From: Spirochaetales bacterium | GTDB lineage: Bacteria; Spirochaetota; Spirochaetia; SZUA-6; DRHE01 | Reading direction: 5' to 3' | Length of the DNA stretch: 11,164 nucleotides | Assembly: GCA_016935715.1 (NCBI GenBank) | Contig: JAFGQJ010000017.1 | Span: 1 to 11,164, forward strand | Part shown: positions 1 through 7,488 of the stretch, piece by piece | Layout of the letters: each line of letters begins with the position of its first letter | Numbering within the stretch: position 1 is the stretch's first letter | Made by a program: the position numbers and the translations under genes | Notes under the pieces: model-generated | Told to the model about the DNA's origin: nothing | The model's input: only the letters and a program-made list of their open reading frames with translations | Database searches by the model: none

Positions 1-533
1 CTCTCCTCCCTGGACAGGTGTATCTTGCGGGTCCATCCCAAAATCCTCCCCTGGGGATTGATCAGGCAGGATGTATTCCAGACTCTGCTTCCCCGGCTCC
101 GCCAGCCGCCGCCTGCCTCCCAGTCCAGAAGGGGAAGATAGGCGCTTCCCGGGCACACGTACGTGTCGTAGCGGCGGGCCGCTTCCCGGAAAGGCTCGAT
201 CCAGGCGTGAAAGCTGTCCGCCCAGCGATCCAGGAAAACGAAGGATGCGCCGTTTCCCGAGACGGCGGAGCGAACGGCCTCGAAGGGGCGGCAGAGGATC
301 CTGTGGGCGATCAGAGCGGTGAGAGAGTGAAAGATCGTTCCCGTGAACAGCGGGAGCCACATTCCCGTGTGCTCGGGAAACACGACCAGATGCGGCATGG
401 GATGGCCCCGTTTCCCGCGAATGGAGATTGTTTCGAAGCACCAGGATACCTTTGCGGCAAAGGCCTCCGTGCTCAGGTAGTCTCTGGGATGGAAGCCGGA
501 CTGCACCACGGCAACGGTGGTCTCGAAATCCAT
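1..533 (-). CDS. Nitrilase / carbon-nitrogen hydrolase family protein (N-terminal 177 residues, C-terminus beyond left edge)
   Basis: The frame starts at ATG 533-531, directly preceded by an in-frame TAA, and stays open to the window edge. The protein opens with a short beta strand (TTVAVVQSGF). The nitrilase Glu motif follows at LVVFPEHTG, with catalytic Glu54. Further on are a strand with YVCPGSAYLP (about 125-134), then VWNTSCLINPQGRILGW and the Lys motif TRKIHL, with catalytic Lys170. This order is characteristic of the superfamily, which hydrolyses or condenses nitriles, amides and carbamoyl compounds with a Glu-Lys-Cys triad. The Cys is expected beyond the edge. The Glu-Lys distance (116 residues) is well above the roughly 70-80 usual in compact members, so this looks like an inserted subgroup. 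Only a weak ribosome binding site (TAGG) precedes the start. It lies 32 bases after the MFS gene and is probably co-transcribed with it. The substrate cannot be told. Confidence 0.88.
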   Translation of the reverse strand, partial: MDFETTVAVVQSGFHPRDYLSTEAFAAKVSWCFETISIRGKRGHPMPHLVVFPEHTGMWLPLFTGTIFHSLTALIAHRILCRPFEAVRSAVSGNGASFVFLDRWADSFHAWIEPFREAARRYDTYVCPGSAYLPLLDWEAGGGWRSRGSRVWNTSCLINPQGRILGWTRKIHLSREE

Positions 534-565
534 TTACCTACTCTATTGTTTGAACGGCAGCCCTG

Positions 566-1744
566 TCAAACATTCCTCCGGCGGATCCGCAGTATCAGAA
601 CGACCTGAGCCGCGGCAGCGGCGGTGACCGCGGCGCAGGCGAAGGCGAGCATCAGGGGAAAATTTCCGCTCTGATAGAGGATTCCCCCGATCGCCGATCC
701 GGCCACCATTCCGGCGGTCAGCAGCCCCTCGTGCACGGCCATGCGGGTCGACCTCTGCCGGCTGCCGGCCACTCCGTGGAACAGGCTGTTGTTGTAGCTC
801 AGGGCGAACAGGAGACCGAACAGCGCCATAGCCGGACAGAGGGATAGAAAACCGCGCAGAGCGGCCATCAACGCAACGACGGCGATGATGAGTCCCTGGC
901 ACAGGACCATCAGCCAGGATCTGAAATGCCAGAAGGAAAGGCGCGCCAGCAACAGGAAACCCAAAGTTGAGAACAGGGCCCGTATCAGGAGCAGCAGACC
1001 GATCCTGGTTTCCGTCAAACCGATCTCCTCCCGCAGGTACAGTGGAAAGATGCTCATCGTAATGCCCAGAACCACGTAGGAGGCGAAAAGGCCGATCCAG
1101 GCAGGGTAGCGCAGGAGGCTGCTGCGGTCCTCACCCGTTTCTCCCCGCCCGCCGGCAGCTTCTCTCTGCCGATCCCGGCGAACGTCCGCAGCGAGCAGGG
1201 AAGCGGTGAGCACCGACAGGCAGAGGGTGCCCATGATCAGTGACGCTGCCGTGAACGGTATGGACAGGCCCCGCTGCAGCAGGAAGCCGGCCACGAAGGG
1301 AGCGATGATGTTTCCCCCGCTCCAGGATAGGTTGAAGCGGCCGAGGGCGGTGTTGAGCTCCCGTTCCTCCTTGCCATGGGAGAGCCAGCCCATCAGGGGC
1401 GGCCAGAACAGGGACAGAGAAAGACCGAACAAGCCGTACAGAACGATCAGAAGGGCCAGGGATCGGGCCTGCAGGAGGCCCGCCAGAACGACTGCGGCCG
1501 CCGAGGTTGCCAGGATCAAGCAGTGGCGCGGCAGAAGGAGTCTGTACAACGGCCGAAGCAGGAAACATCCGCCGAAGTAGCACAGATGTGGAAGCGCGGC
1601 CAGCCAGCCGATCAGGGAGGCAGGCGCCCGGAACACGTCCCGGGCGTAGAAGATCATGCTGAAGGTCGTGATGGTTACAGCCGTGTAGAACAGGAAAGCG
1701 GCCGGGAGGATCAGGGCGGATTTGCCGAACCTTCGGGTTCTCAT
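566..1744 (-). CDS. Major facilitator superfamily (MFS) transporter
   Basis: The protein has 392 residues, the usual MFS length, with about twelve hydrophobic segments in two sets of six. TM1 is near residues 11-33, TM2 42-64, TM3 75-92, TM4 96-118, TM5 143-157 and TM6 163-186. A charged cytoplasmic loop at about 187-212 (rich in R, E, D, G) separates the halves, and TM7 begins near 215. The N-terminus is short and basic (MRTRRFGK), giving a cytoplasmic start, and the C-terminus is basic too (RIRRRNV). Glycine-rich helices such as NLSWSGGNIIAPFVAGF and LLTAGMVAGSAIGGILY fit MFS helices 5 and 11. Function: secondary transport across the inner membrane. The substrate and direction cannot be read. 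The ATG lies 6 bases after the carboxylase stop with no clear Shine-Dalgarno sequence, which suggests translational coupling. The nitrilase follows after 32 bases. Confidence 0.9.
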   Translation of the reverse strand: MRTRRFGKSALILPAAFLFYTAVTITTFSMIFYARDVFRAPASLIGWLAALPHLCYFGGCFLLRPLYRLLLPRHCLILATSAAAVVLAGLLQARSLALLIVLYGLFGLSLSLFWPPLMGWLSHGKEERELNTALGRFNLSWSGGNIIAPFVAGFLLQRGLSIPFTAASLIMGTLCLSVLTASLLAADVRRDRQREAAGGRGETGEDRSSLLRYPAWIGLFASYVVLGITMSIFPLYLREEIGLTETRIGLLLLIRALFSTLGFLLLARLSFWHFRSWLMVLCQGLIIAVVALMAALRGFLSLCPAMALFGLLFALSYNNSLFHGVAGSRQRSTRMAVHEGLLTAGMVAGSAIGGILYQSGNFPLMLAFACAAVTAAAAAQVVLILRIRRRNV

Positions 1745-1750
1745 CGGCTT

Positions 1751-4700
1751 TCACGGAGGGGAAAAGCGTTTCATCCCTTCTGTCACTTTGCGGATCAGAT
1801 GGGGACGCAGCTCGGCCAGGGTGATGATCTCATCGATCGATCCGACCTGCCGAGCCCGCTGCACGGAGTGGATGGAGTCGAACTGCCGGGCAAGTGCGCT
1901 CCGCTTCTCAGCATGGACGGCGTGAAACAGCTCGTCGAACTGCCTCTGGAAACCGGCTCCGCTGGAAGACAGTTTTGTTCTGGCCTCCACGATCCGCGGA
2001 TCCAGGTTCGTTTCTTTCACCACCCTGCCGGAGAAAACCACTGCGGCTGCCGGGGCGCCTCCGATCACGGAGGCAAAGGCCCCCTCCAGCGCCAGGATGT
2101 GGAGATTTTCATTCAGGGCTTTCGAGAACACCACGTAAGCGCCCCCGTGATAGCGGGCGGTGACCACGAAGATGATCGGACCCTGGAAGTTGGCTACGGC
2201 GCGGCCGATCTCCGCGCCGTACTCCAGCTGCAGCTTCCGCAGAGATTCCGGGGAACCGTCGAAACCGGATAGATTGGCCAGGATTACGAGGGGCAGCACG
2301 CGGCTGAAGGCATTGATTGCCCGGGCGATCTTCTTCGAAGACAGGGGGAAGAGGGTGCCGCCGGTCCAGACCTCCGGTCCGTCGTGGGGTATCTCTCCTA
2401 TACGGGCGAGGGGCTTGCTTTCTATCCCGATCAGTCCTACCGCCAGTCCGCCGATGCGTGCTTCCCAGACGATGGCGATCTCCGCGTCTTTCATCTCCGA
2501 CCAGCGTTCGAACACCGGCGAGTCACGGTCCACCAGCGCCCTCATCAGCTGCCGCATGTCGAAGGGCTTCTTGCGCTCCGGGTTGAGAGAACTGGAGAAG
2601 ATGTCGGCGATGGTGGAGAAACCCTGTCCGAGGTTGTCCTGGTAGGGTTCACGCCCCACGTCCCGTTCCGCCGGGTCCGAGCTCGCCGCCGCCGGGGGAT
2701 AGGCTGCGGCCGCTGAGTGGTAGGAGAGCTCGTAGTGCAGAAACAGGCTCATGTAGGCCTCGTAGAGATTCTTGACCCTTATCTGGGCCTGCCCGTTGGG
2801 TCCCATGATCTTCTCTGCGCCGCCGATGCCCACATTGTCCTCCGCGGACACGCTTCCGGAAAAGTCCAGGGCTTTCTTTCCGGTCAGGAGCATGCCGGCC
2901 TCTTCGCTCATGATGAGAACACCGCGGGTGTGCATCAGCATCGTGGCTTCGGCGTTCCAGTAGGATTGGGCGCCGATGTTGATCCCTGCGATGATGATGT
3001 TGACCTGGCCCCCCGCCTGGGTGAAGGATATGATTCGCCGCAAGACCCGGGCGGTCCAGTCGAGGTTTTCCGTGCCGCTGTCCATTTCGATGCGGGCCCC
3101 CGCGCTCACCGGGAGCCACTCCAGCGGAAGTCCCTGACTTTCCGCCAGATCGAGAGCCGCGATGATGCGGCGGCACTCCGCTTCGGCAAGCGAACCCATA
3201 TCCCCGGTGGGATCGGCCAGCACGAGCACCCTGTCCATCCCTTCAGGGCGGAAATCGGGATAGTTGGTGATGATTCCGAACACCACGTTGCCCGTATTCT
3301 CACCCGGAGGCCGTCCCTTGACGGAGAAGGTGCTTTGCCGTCCCGTCCGTTTGTTGATCGAGATATCGAACTCCTCGAACTCCCCCCGGGGAAGAGGCTG
3401 CTTCACCGGGACTCCGGGGCGGGTCAACATCTTGATGATCTCGTAGGGATACAGCACTCCCCGCTGTCGGGCGCGGACGACCCTGGCCACGTAGGTGTCC
3501 ATCGGCAGCAGCTGCTCCTCTGAAGGGTGACGGCCCCGCACCGTGAAGCTGGTTCCCGAGATGTTCTCGAAGATCAGCTCGACCTCTTCCGCTCCTCCAC
3601 CGCCGCTGCCGGCTGCTCGCGGCCGTCGGGAATAGAGGACGATCCGTTCGAGACCGAGATCCACGCTGCGCGCAGCCAGGCGGGCGGCGTAATCCCTGTT
3701 TTGCTCGAGGGTCGTGTTCAGAACCGTATGGACGTGGATGATGATCCTGTTCCAGTACAGCCTGCGCTGCCGCCGGGCCTGCTCGGCCCGGATGGCATAC
3801 ACCGCTTCCATGAATCCGTCTTCGAGAGCGACCATCCGCTGAATACGATTGTGCTCGTCGAACTGTACCCGCGCCGAGGGTACCTCCACCAGGGCAAAGA
3901 AGCGTTCGTCCCTGGGATTGTCTTTGCCCCGCAGGTACAGAAGCTGGACCCACTCGCTGGAATGGAGCAGATGCTTCTCGAAGTTGCCCAGTCGATACAC
4001 CCGCAGCTCTCTCCAGATGCGGGGATTGAACCCACGCTTGTCCATGTCCTCCGCCCATGAATCCCCGGGGCCGTGATGGAACGTGAAGAAACGGTCTTCC
4101 CCGTCACGGTGGAGCACTCCAAGAGCCGCCCAGGTAACGGGCAGCTGCGTCTCAGCCAGCTTCGACAGTAGAGATGTCTGCTGCTTCTCCACCTGTCCTT
4201 TCCGCGCGTGCCCGGCGATCGGCACCAGAATGATCAGTTCGGGAGCATCCGGTTCGGTGCCTGTCCTCTGGGAAGGGAGAACGCCCTTCAGGTCGGAAAG
4301 AAGGTTTCCATAGGCTTCGGGTTGCACCACGGCGATGATGGTTAGAAACCCCCGGTCTGCCCGAATCGTGCGGCAGCGGTACGCAGTGGAGGTGCCGGGA
4401 CGAAGGATCTCACCTTCCCGGTAATCCCGATCCCGGGTGAATCTGCGGCTCAGGATCTCCAGGGCCGCAGCCCGGCGGTTCCCATCCGGGTCCAGACCGC
4501 GCACAGCCAGGTCGTACAACAGGTGGTGGCCCGTGTTCACCAGGTTTTCCACCAGGCGATTGACGATTCGCGGCTGCCCCCGGTACCTGTCGAGAAGGTC
4601 GAATATCTTTCCGACCTTCTCCCGTTTCTCACTGCTCCAGGACTGCAGCAGGGAGCGGTCCACCAGCTGATAGCGCGTCTGGATGGCCGCGTCGCTGAGG

Positions 4701-7333
4701 GAAGGACTCTGAAGCTGGCTGAGATAGGCGACCTCGTCCAGCCGGTCGGAGAGGGCCCTCCTGATGTCCCGTGGAAGGGGAAGCTTTTGGAGGGCGAAGA
4801 TCGAATCCCGGATCAGCGCCTGTTTGCCTTCCAGGGCTGCATGGGATTTGTAGATGCGCAGCAGAGCGTCGTTTTCATCCTCCACGGAGGATTCGGCAGG
4901 GGGGTACCAGCGCAGAGCCTGCCGCAGGCTGCGCAGGAAGAGCTCCGGAAGCCCCTTGCCCCTGTCGATCTGCCTCCTGAAGTAGTGGGAGAGCAGCTCC
5001 TGGTAGGTGGCCGGACGGGTCAGTTGCTCCGCTTCCACCGGCGCGCTGAAGAACAGGCGTTCGACGGCCACGAAGATCTCGATGCCGGTAAACAGCAGCC
5101 TGGCCAGCGCCTCCGCATGTTCCGGGCCATCCCAATCGAAGCTCAGGATTTCTTCCAGGATTATGCGGCTGCTTCGCTCGGAATCATAGCCCAGAAGAAC
5201 CGCCAGGTACTCCCGGCTCAGAAGCTCGAAGATCTCCCCCGGAGAGTCCGGGCCTGCGGACTGGAACAGGCGCAGAGCACCGTCAGGTTGTTCGGATTCA
5301 CTCTGTTCGGCCGGGCGATGATCTTCGGTGGATCTGCGGGGTTCCATTCGCAGCAGCGGCTGGCCGGCCGCCACCTGTTCGCCCGTACGCACAAGTATCT
5401 CCTGCACCAATCCCGCATCGGGTGCGGCCACGATCATCTCCATCTTCATGGCTTCCAGGGCCAGCAGAACCTCTCCGCGCTCGACCTCTCTGCCTGTCCG
5501 GGCAGCTACGGAGAGGACCAGGGCGGGGGAGGGCGCGCGAACGAGGCCTCCGGAATCCAGCTCGATCAGATAGGGTACGCCGTTGACTTCGACCTGCAGC
5601 GCATCGGCCCGTCTGACGGTCTGGATGCGGTAGCGGCGGCGGTGCTGCTGAAGCAGCGCATCCTGCTCCCTGGACCGGTACTGCACGGAAAACACGCGGT
5701 CGTTGACGCGGAGATGGTAGCTGTGCGGGGCGACTGCGCTGATGAGCAGGGCGAAGCGTTGAGCCTGGGCCGACAGTTCGAACTTCTGTGCCTCCGAAAC
5801 GCTGATGTGCCTGGGATAGCCGCCCGAAGCGAGCTGCTGCTGGAAATTCGCCAGCTCCACCCGATGGGCCAGCCGGTACTGTTCGATCCCTGCGGCCAAA
5901 ACCGCGATCTCCCAATGCTGCCTGTCGATCAGCTGGGGGCTGGACATGATCAGCTGTTCGACGAAGCGAGTGTGAACGCCGCCCGTTTTGATCTCCCGCC
6001 GGTCGAGCAGATCCAGCAGGAATGCCCGGTTGCTGGTACCCCCTTCGATCTTCAGCTGAAGCTCCCGAAGCGCCCTCTGGAGTCGGGCCAGGGCAAGGGG
6101 TCGTTCGGCTGCAGAGGCTATGATCTTGGCGATCATGGAGTCGAATTCGGGAGGGATCGGGCCGCCCTCCTGGATGCCCGAATCAACGCGTACTCCCGGA
6201 CCCGAGGGCAGGCGCAGGCGAAGCACCCGTCCCGGGGCGGGCGAAAAATCCCGCTCCGGATCCTCGGCGTTGAGCCGCGCCTCGACGGCCACGCATCGGC
6301 GGGAGGGCTTTCTCACGGGCAGCTGCCTCCCGAAGGCCACGTCGATCTGCCCCTGAACCAGATCCACGCCGTAGGCCTCCTCCGTGATGGTGTGCTCCAC
6401 CTGCAGGCGCGTGTTGACCTCCATGAATGTGTACTCGCCCCGGTCCAGGTCGTAGAGAAACTCCACGGTTCCGGCGCTCTCGTAGCCGGCTGCCCGCACC
6501 AAAGCGGCCGCCGAGCTCTCCATCCTGCCCAGCAGCTCTTCGGGCAGACCGGGAGGAGGGGTTTCTTCGATGATCTTCTGGTTCTTGCGCTGGACCGAGC
6601 AGTCCCGCACCCCGAAAGTCATGACGTTTCCCAGCCGGTCGGCCAGAATCTGAACTTCCAGGTGTCTCGCCCGCTCCACGAGGGCTTCGATGAAAAGGCG
6701 CCCCTCTCCGGTGATGCGGCGGGCTTCCTCGAGGGCGGATTGAAACTGTCCGGGCAGCTCGTCCGGGCTTTTCACGGGACGGATGCCCCGCCCGCCTCCG
6801 GCAGCGGCAGCCTTGATGATGCAGGGATATCCGATCGCCCGCGCCTGTTCGCCGGCCTCTTGAAGGCTCTCCACCGGCTCCCGGCTCCAGGGCAGGACCG
6901 GCACGCCGCTGCTGTGGGCCAGTTCCTTGGCGGCGATCTTGTCACCCAGGAGTGCCATGGCCCGGGATGAGGGCCCGAGAAACAGCAGACCCTTCTCCTC
7001 CAGGAGGCTGACCAGGGCGGCGTCTTCGGACAGAAATCCCCAGCCCGCCCAGGCGGCGGAGCAGCCGCTTTCGTCCAGGACCTGGACCATCAACTCCCTG
7101 TCCAGGTAGGGACTGGGGGAGCGCCTGTTGCCGAATCGGGACAGGGGATAGGCCTGATCGGCTTCCTCCACGAAGAGTGCCTCTTCCTCGACCTTCACAT
7201 AGAAGGCCACCGTCTCCAGGAAGGTTCCGTGACAGGCATTGTAGTCCCTCACGGCCCGGACAAAGCGGAAGGCCGCCTCGCCTCGATTGAGGATTCCGAT
7301 CCGGGCGTCAGATTTCAGCAGGGGTCTATCCAT
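1751..7333 (-). CDS. Single-chain multidomain acyl-CoA (acetyl-/propionyl-CoA) carboxylase
   Basis: This biotin-dependent carboxylase has 1860 residues with all activities in one chain. Biotin carboxylase spans about 11-460: RIGILNRGEAAFRF, eukaryote-like WAGWGFLSED (95-104), Gly-rich loop near 174-185, RDCSVQRKNQK with bicarbonate-site Lys253, EVNTRLQVEH (Glu305, Asn307, Arg309, Gln311, Glu313) and Arg353. A linker/biotin-transfer-like region (about 465-600) leads to the carrier domain (about 601-665), with biotinyl Lys630 in EAMKMEM. Residues about 690-1240 are helical then mixed; part (1100-1240) recalls the central region of eukaryotic acetyl-CoA carboxylase. Carboxyltransferase follows: N-half about 1296-1540 (ADPTGDMGS, SAGARI), Ala/Pro linker, C-half about 1570-1855 (ARYHGGAYVVF, ALEGAFASVIGGAPAAAVVF, VGSIDEII). 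Reaction: ATP-dependent carboxylation of an acyl-CoA, cytosolic. The start at ATG 7333 has GAGGG 8 bases upstream and precedes the domain directly; a longer frame to 7510 would run into ygiQ. Acetyl- versus propionyl- or long-chain preference is unresolved. Confidence 0.95.
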   Translation of the reverse strand: MDRPLLKSDARIGILNRGEAAFRFVRAVRDYNACHGTFLETVAFYVKVEEEALFVEEADQAYPLSRFGNRRSPSPYLDRELMVQVLDESGCSAAWAGWGFLSEDAALVSLLEEKGLLFLGPSSRAMALLGDKIAAKELAHSSGVPVLPWSREPVESLQEAGEQARAIGYPCIIKAAAAGGGRGIRPVKSPDELPGQFQSALEEARRITGEGRLFIEALVERARHLEVQILADRLGNVMTFGVRDCSVQRKNQKIIEETPPPGLPEELLGRMESSAAALVRAAGYESAGTVEFLYDLDRGEYTFMEVNTRLQVEHTITEEAYGVDLVQGQIDVAFGRQLPVRKPSRRCVAVEARLNAEDPERDFSPAPGRVLRLRLPSGPGVRVDSGIQEGGPIPPEFDSMIAKIIASAAERPLALARLQRALRELQLKIEGGTSNRAFLLDLLDRREIKTGGVHTRFVEQLIMSSPQLIDRQHWEIAVLAAGIEQYRLAHRVELANFQQQLASGGYPRHISVSEAQKFELSAQAQRFALLISAVAPHSYHLRVNDRVFSVQYRSREQDALLQQHRRRYRIQTVRRADALQVEVNGVPYLIELDSGGLVRAPSPALVLSVAARTGREVERGEVLLALEAMKMEMIVAAPDAGLVQEILVRTGEQVAAGQPLLRMEPRRSTEDHRPAEQSESEQPDGALRLFQSAGPDSPGEIFELLSREYLAVLLGYDSERSSRIILEEILSFDWDGPEHAEALARLLFTGIEIFVAVERLFFSAPVEAEQLTRPATYQELLSHYFRRQIDRGKGLPELFLRSLRQALRWYPPAESSVEDENDALLRIYKSHAALEGKQALIRDSIFALQKLPLPRDIRRALSDRLDEVAYLSQLQSPSLSDAAIQTRYQLVDRSLLQSWSSEKREKVGKIFDLLDRYRGQPRIVNRLVENLVNTGHHLLYDLAVRGLDPDGNRRAAALEILSRRFTRDRDYREGEILRPGTSTAYRCRTIRADRGFLTIIAVVQPEAYGNLLSDLKGVLPSQRTGTEPDAPELIILVPIAGHARKGQVEKQQTSLLSKLAETQLPVTWAALGVLHRDGEDRFFTFHHGPGDSWAEDMDKRGFNPRIWRELRVYRLGNFEKHLLHSSEWVQLLYLRGKDNPRDERFFALVEVPSARVQFDEHNRIQRMVALEDGFMEAVYAIRAEQARRQRRLYWNRIIIHVHTVLNTTLEQNRDYAARLAARSVDLGLERIVLYSRRPRAAGSGGGGAEEVELIFENISGTSFTVRGRHPSEEQLLPMDTYVARVVRARQRGVLYPYEIIKMLTRPGVPVKQPLPRGEFEEFDISINKRTGRQSTFSVKGRPPGENTGNVVFGIITNYPDFRPEGMDRVLVLADPTGDMGSLAEAECRRIIAALDLAESQGLPLEWLPVSAGARIEMDSGTENLDWTARVLRRIISFTQAGGQVNIIIAGINIGAQSYWNAEATMLMHTRGVLIMSEEAGMLLTGKKALDFSGSVSAEDNVGIGGAEKIMGPNGQAQIRVKNLYEAYMSLFLHYELSYHSAAAAYPPAAASSDPAERDVGREPYQDNLGQGFSTIADIFSSSLNPERKKPFDMRQLMRALVDRDSPVFERWSEMKDAEIAIVWEARIGGLAVGLIGIESKPLARIGEIPHDGPEVWTGGTLFPLSSKKIARAINAFSRVLPLVILANLSGFDGSPESLRKLQLEYGAEIGRAVANFQGPIIFVVTARYHGGAYVVFSKALNENLHILALEGAFASVIGGAPAAAVVFSGRVVKETNLDPRIVEARTKLSSSGAGFQRQFDELFHAVHAEKRSALARQFDSIHSVQRARQVGSIDEIITLAELRPHLIRKVTEGMKRFSPP

Positions 7334-7341
7334 CTCCAGTA

Positions 7342-7346
7342 CCCTC
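7342..7346 (-). promoter_or_regulatory. Ribosome binding site that fixes the carboxylase start
   Basis: On the minus strand GAGGG lies 8 bases before ATG 7333-7331, an ideal Shine-Dalgarno spacing. The open frame runs upstream to 7510. This site, and the biotin carboxylase fold beginning ten residues after Met, support ATG 7333 as the true start. Confidence 0.7.
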
Positions 7347-7359
7347 GCGGTAAGCCGAC

Positions 7360-7389
7360 AGACTACCTGTTTGCCGCAAGCCGGGTCAA
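7360..7389 (-). promoter_or_regulatory. Candidate sigma70 promoter of the carboxylase-MFS-nitrilase unit
   Basis: On the minus strand a -35 box TTGACC (7389-7384) is followed after 18 bases by TAGTCT (7365-7360). Transcription would start near 7353, leaving a leader of about 20 bases that contains the GAGGG site. The spacer carries a short dyad (TTGC-N-GCAA). The -35 box is strong and the -10 box is moderate. The position in the only gap upstream of the unit supports the call. Confidence 0.5.
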
Positions 7390-7475
7390 GAGCCATCCAA
7401 ACCGCCGGTTTCGACGCCTGCATCGCGGTCACGGCCTCTGCCCGCCGGCTGTAGCCGCCTCGGGCTCCACCGAAG

Positions 7476-7481
7476 TATATT
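7476..7481 (+). promoter_or_regulatory. Candidate -10 box of ygiQ (possible leaderless transcript)
   Basis: TATATT ends 7 bases before the GTG start of ygiQ, so RNA would begin at or next to the start codon. No Shine-Dalgarno sequence precedes the GTG, and no convincing -35 box lies at the right distance. The frame upstream has no other ATG, GTG or TTG before a stop at 7351-7353, so the start is fixed. The leaderless reading is inference. Confidence 0.4.
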
Positions 7482-7488
7482 ACCCAAC

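Noticed and set aside
18..608. 196-codon plus-strand open frame at the left edge
   Set aside because: It is the antisense shadow of the nitrilase gene, which has catalytic motifs on the minus strand.
1376..2272. 298-codon plus-strand open frame across the MFS/carboxylase junction
   Set aside because: It is antisense to two clear genes and its product is Gln/Gly-rich with no domain.
4523..6970. 815-codon plus-strand open frame antisense to the carboxylase
   Set aside because: The opposite strand encodes clear carboxylase domains with catalytic residues; long antisense frames are expected in GC-rich genes, and the translation shows no domain.
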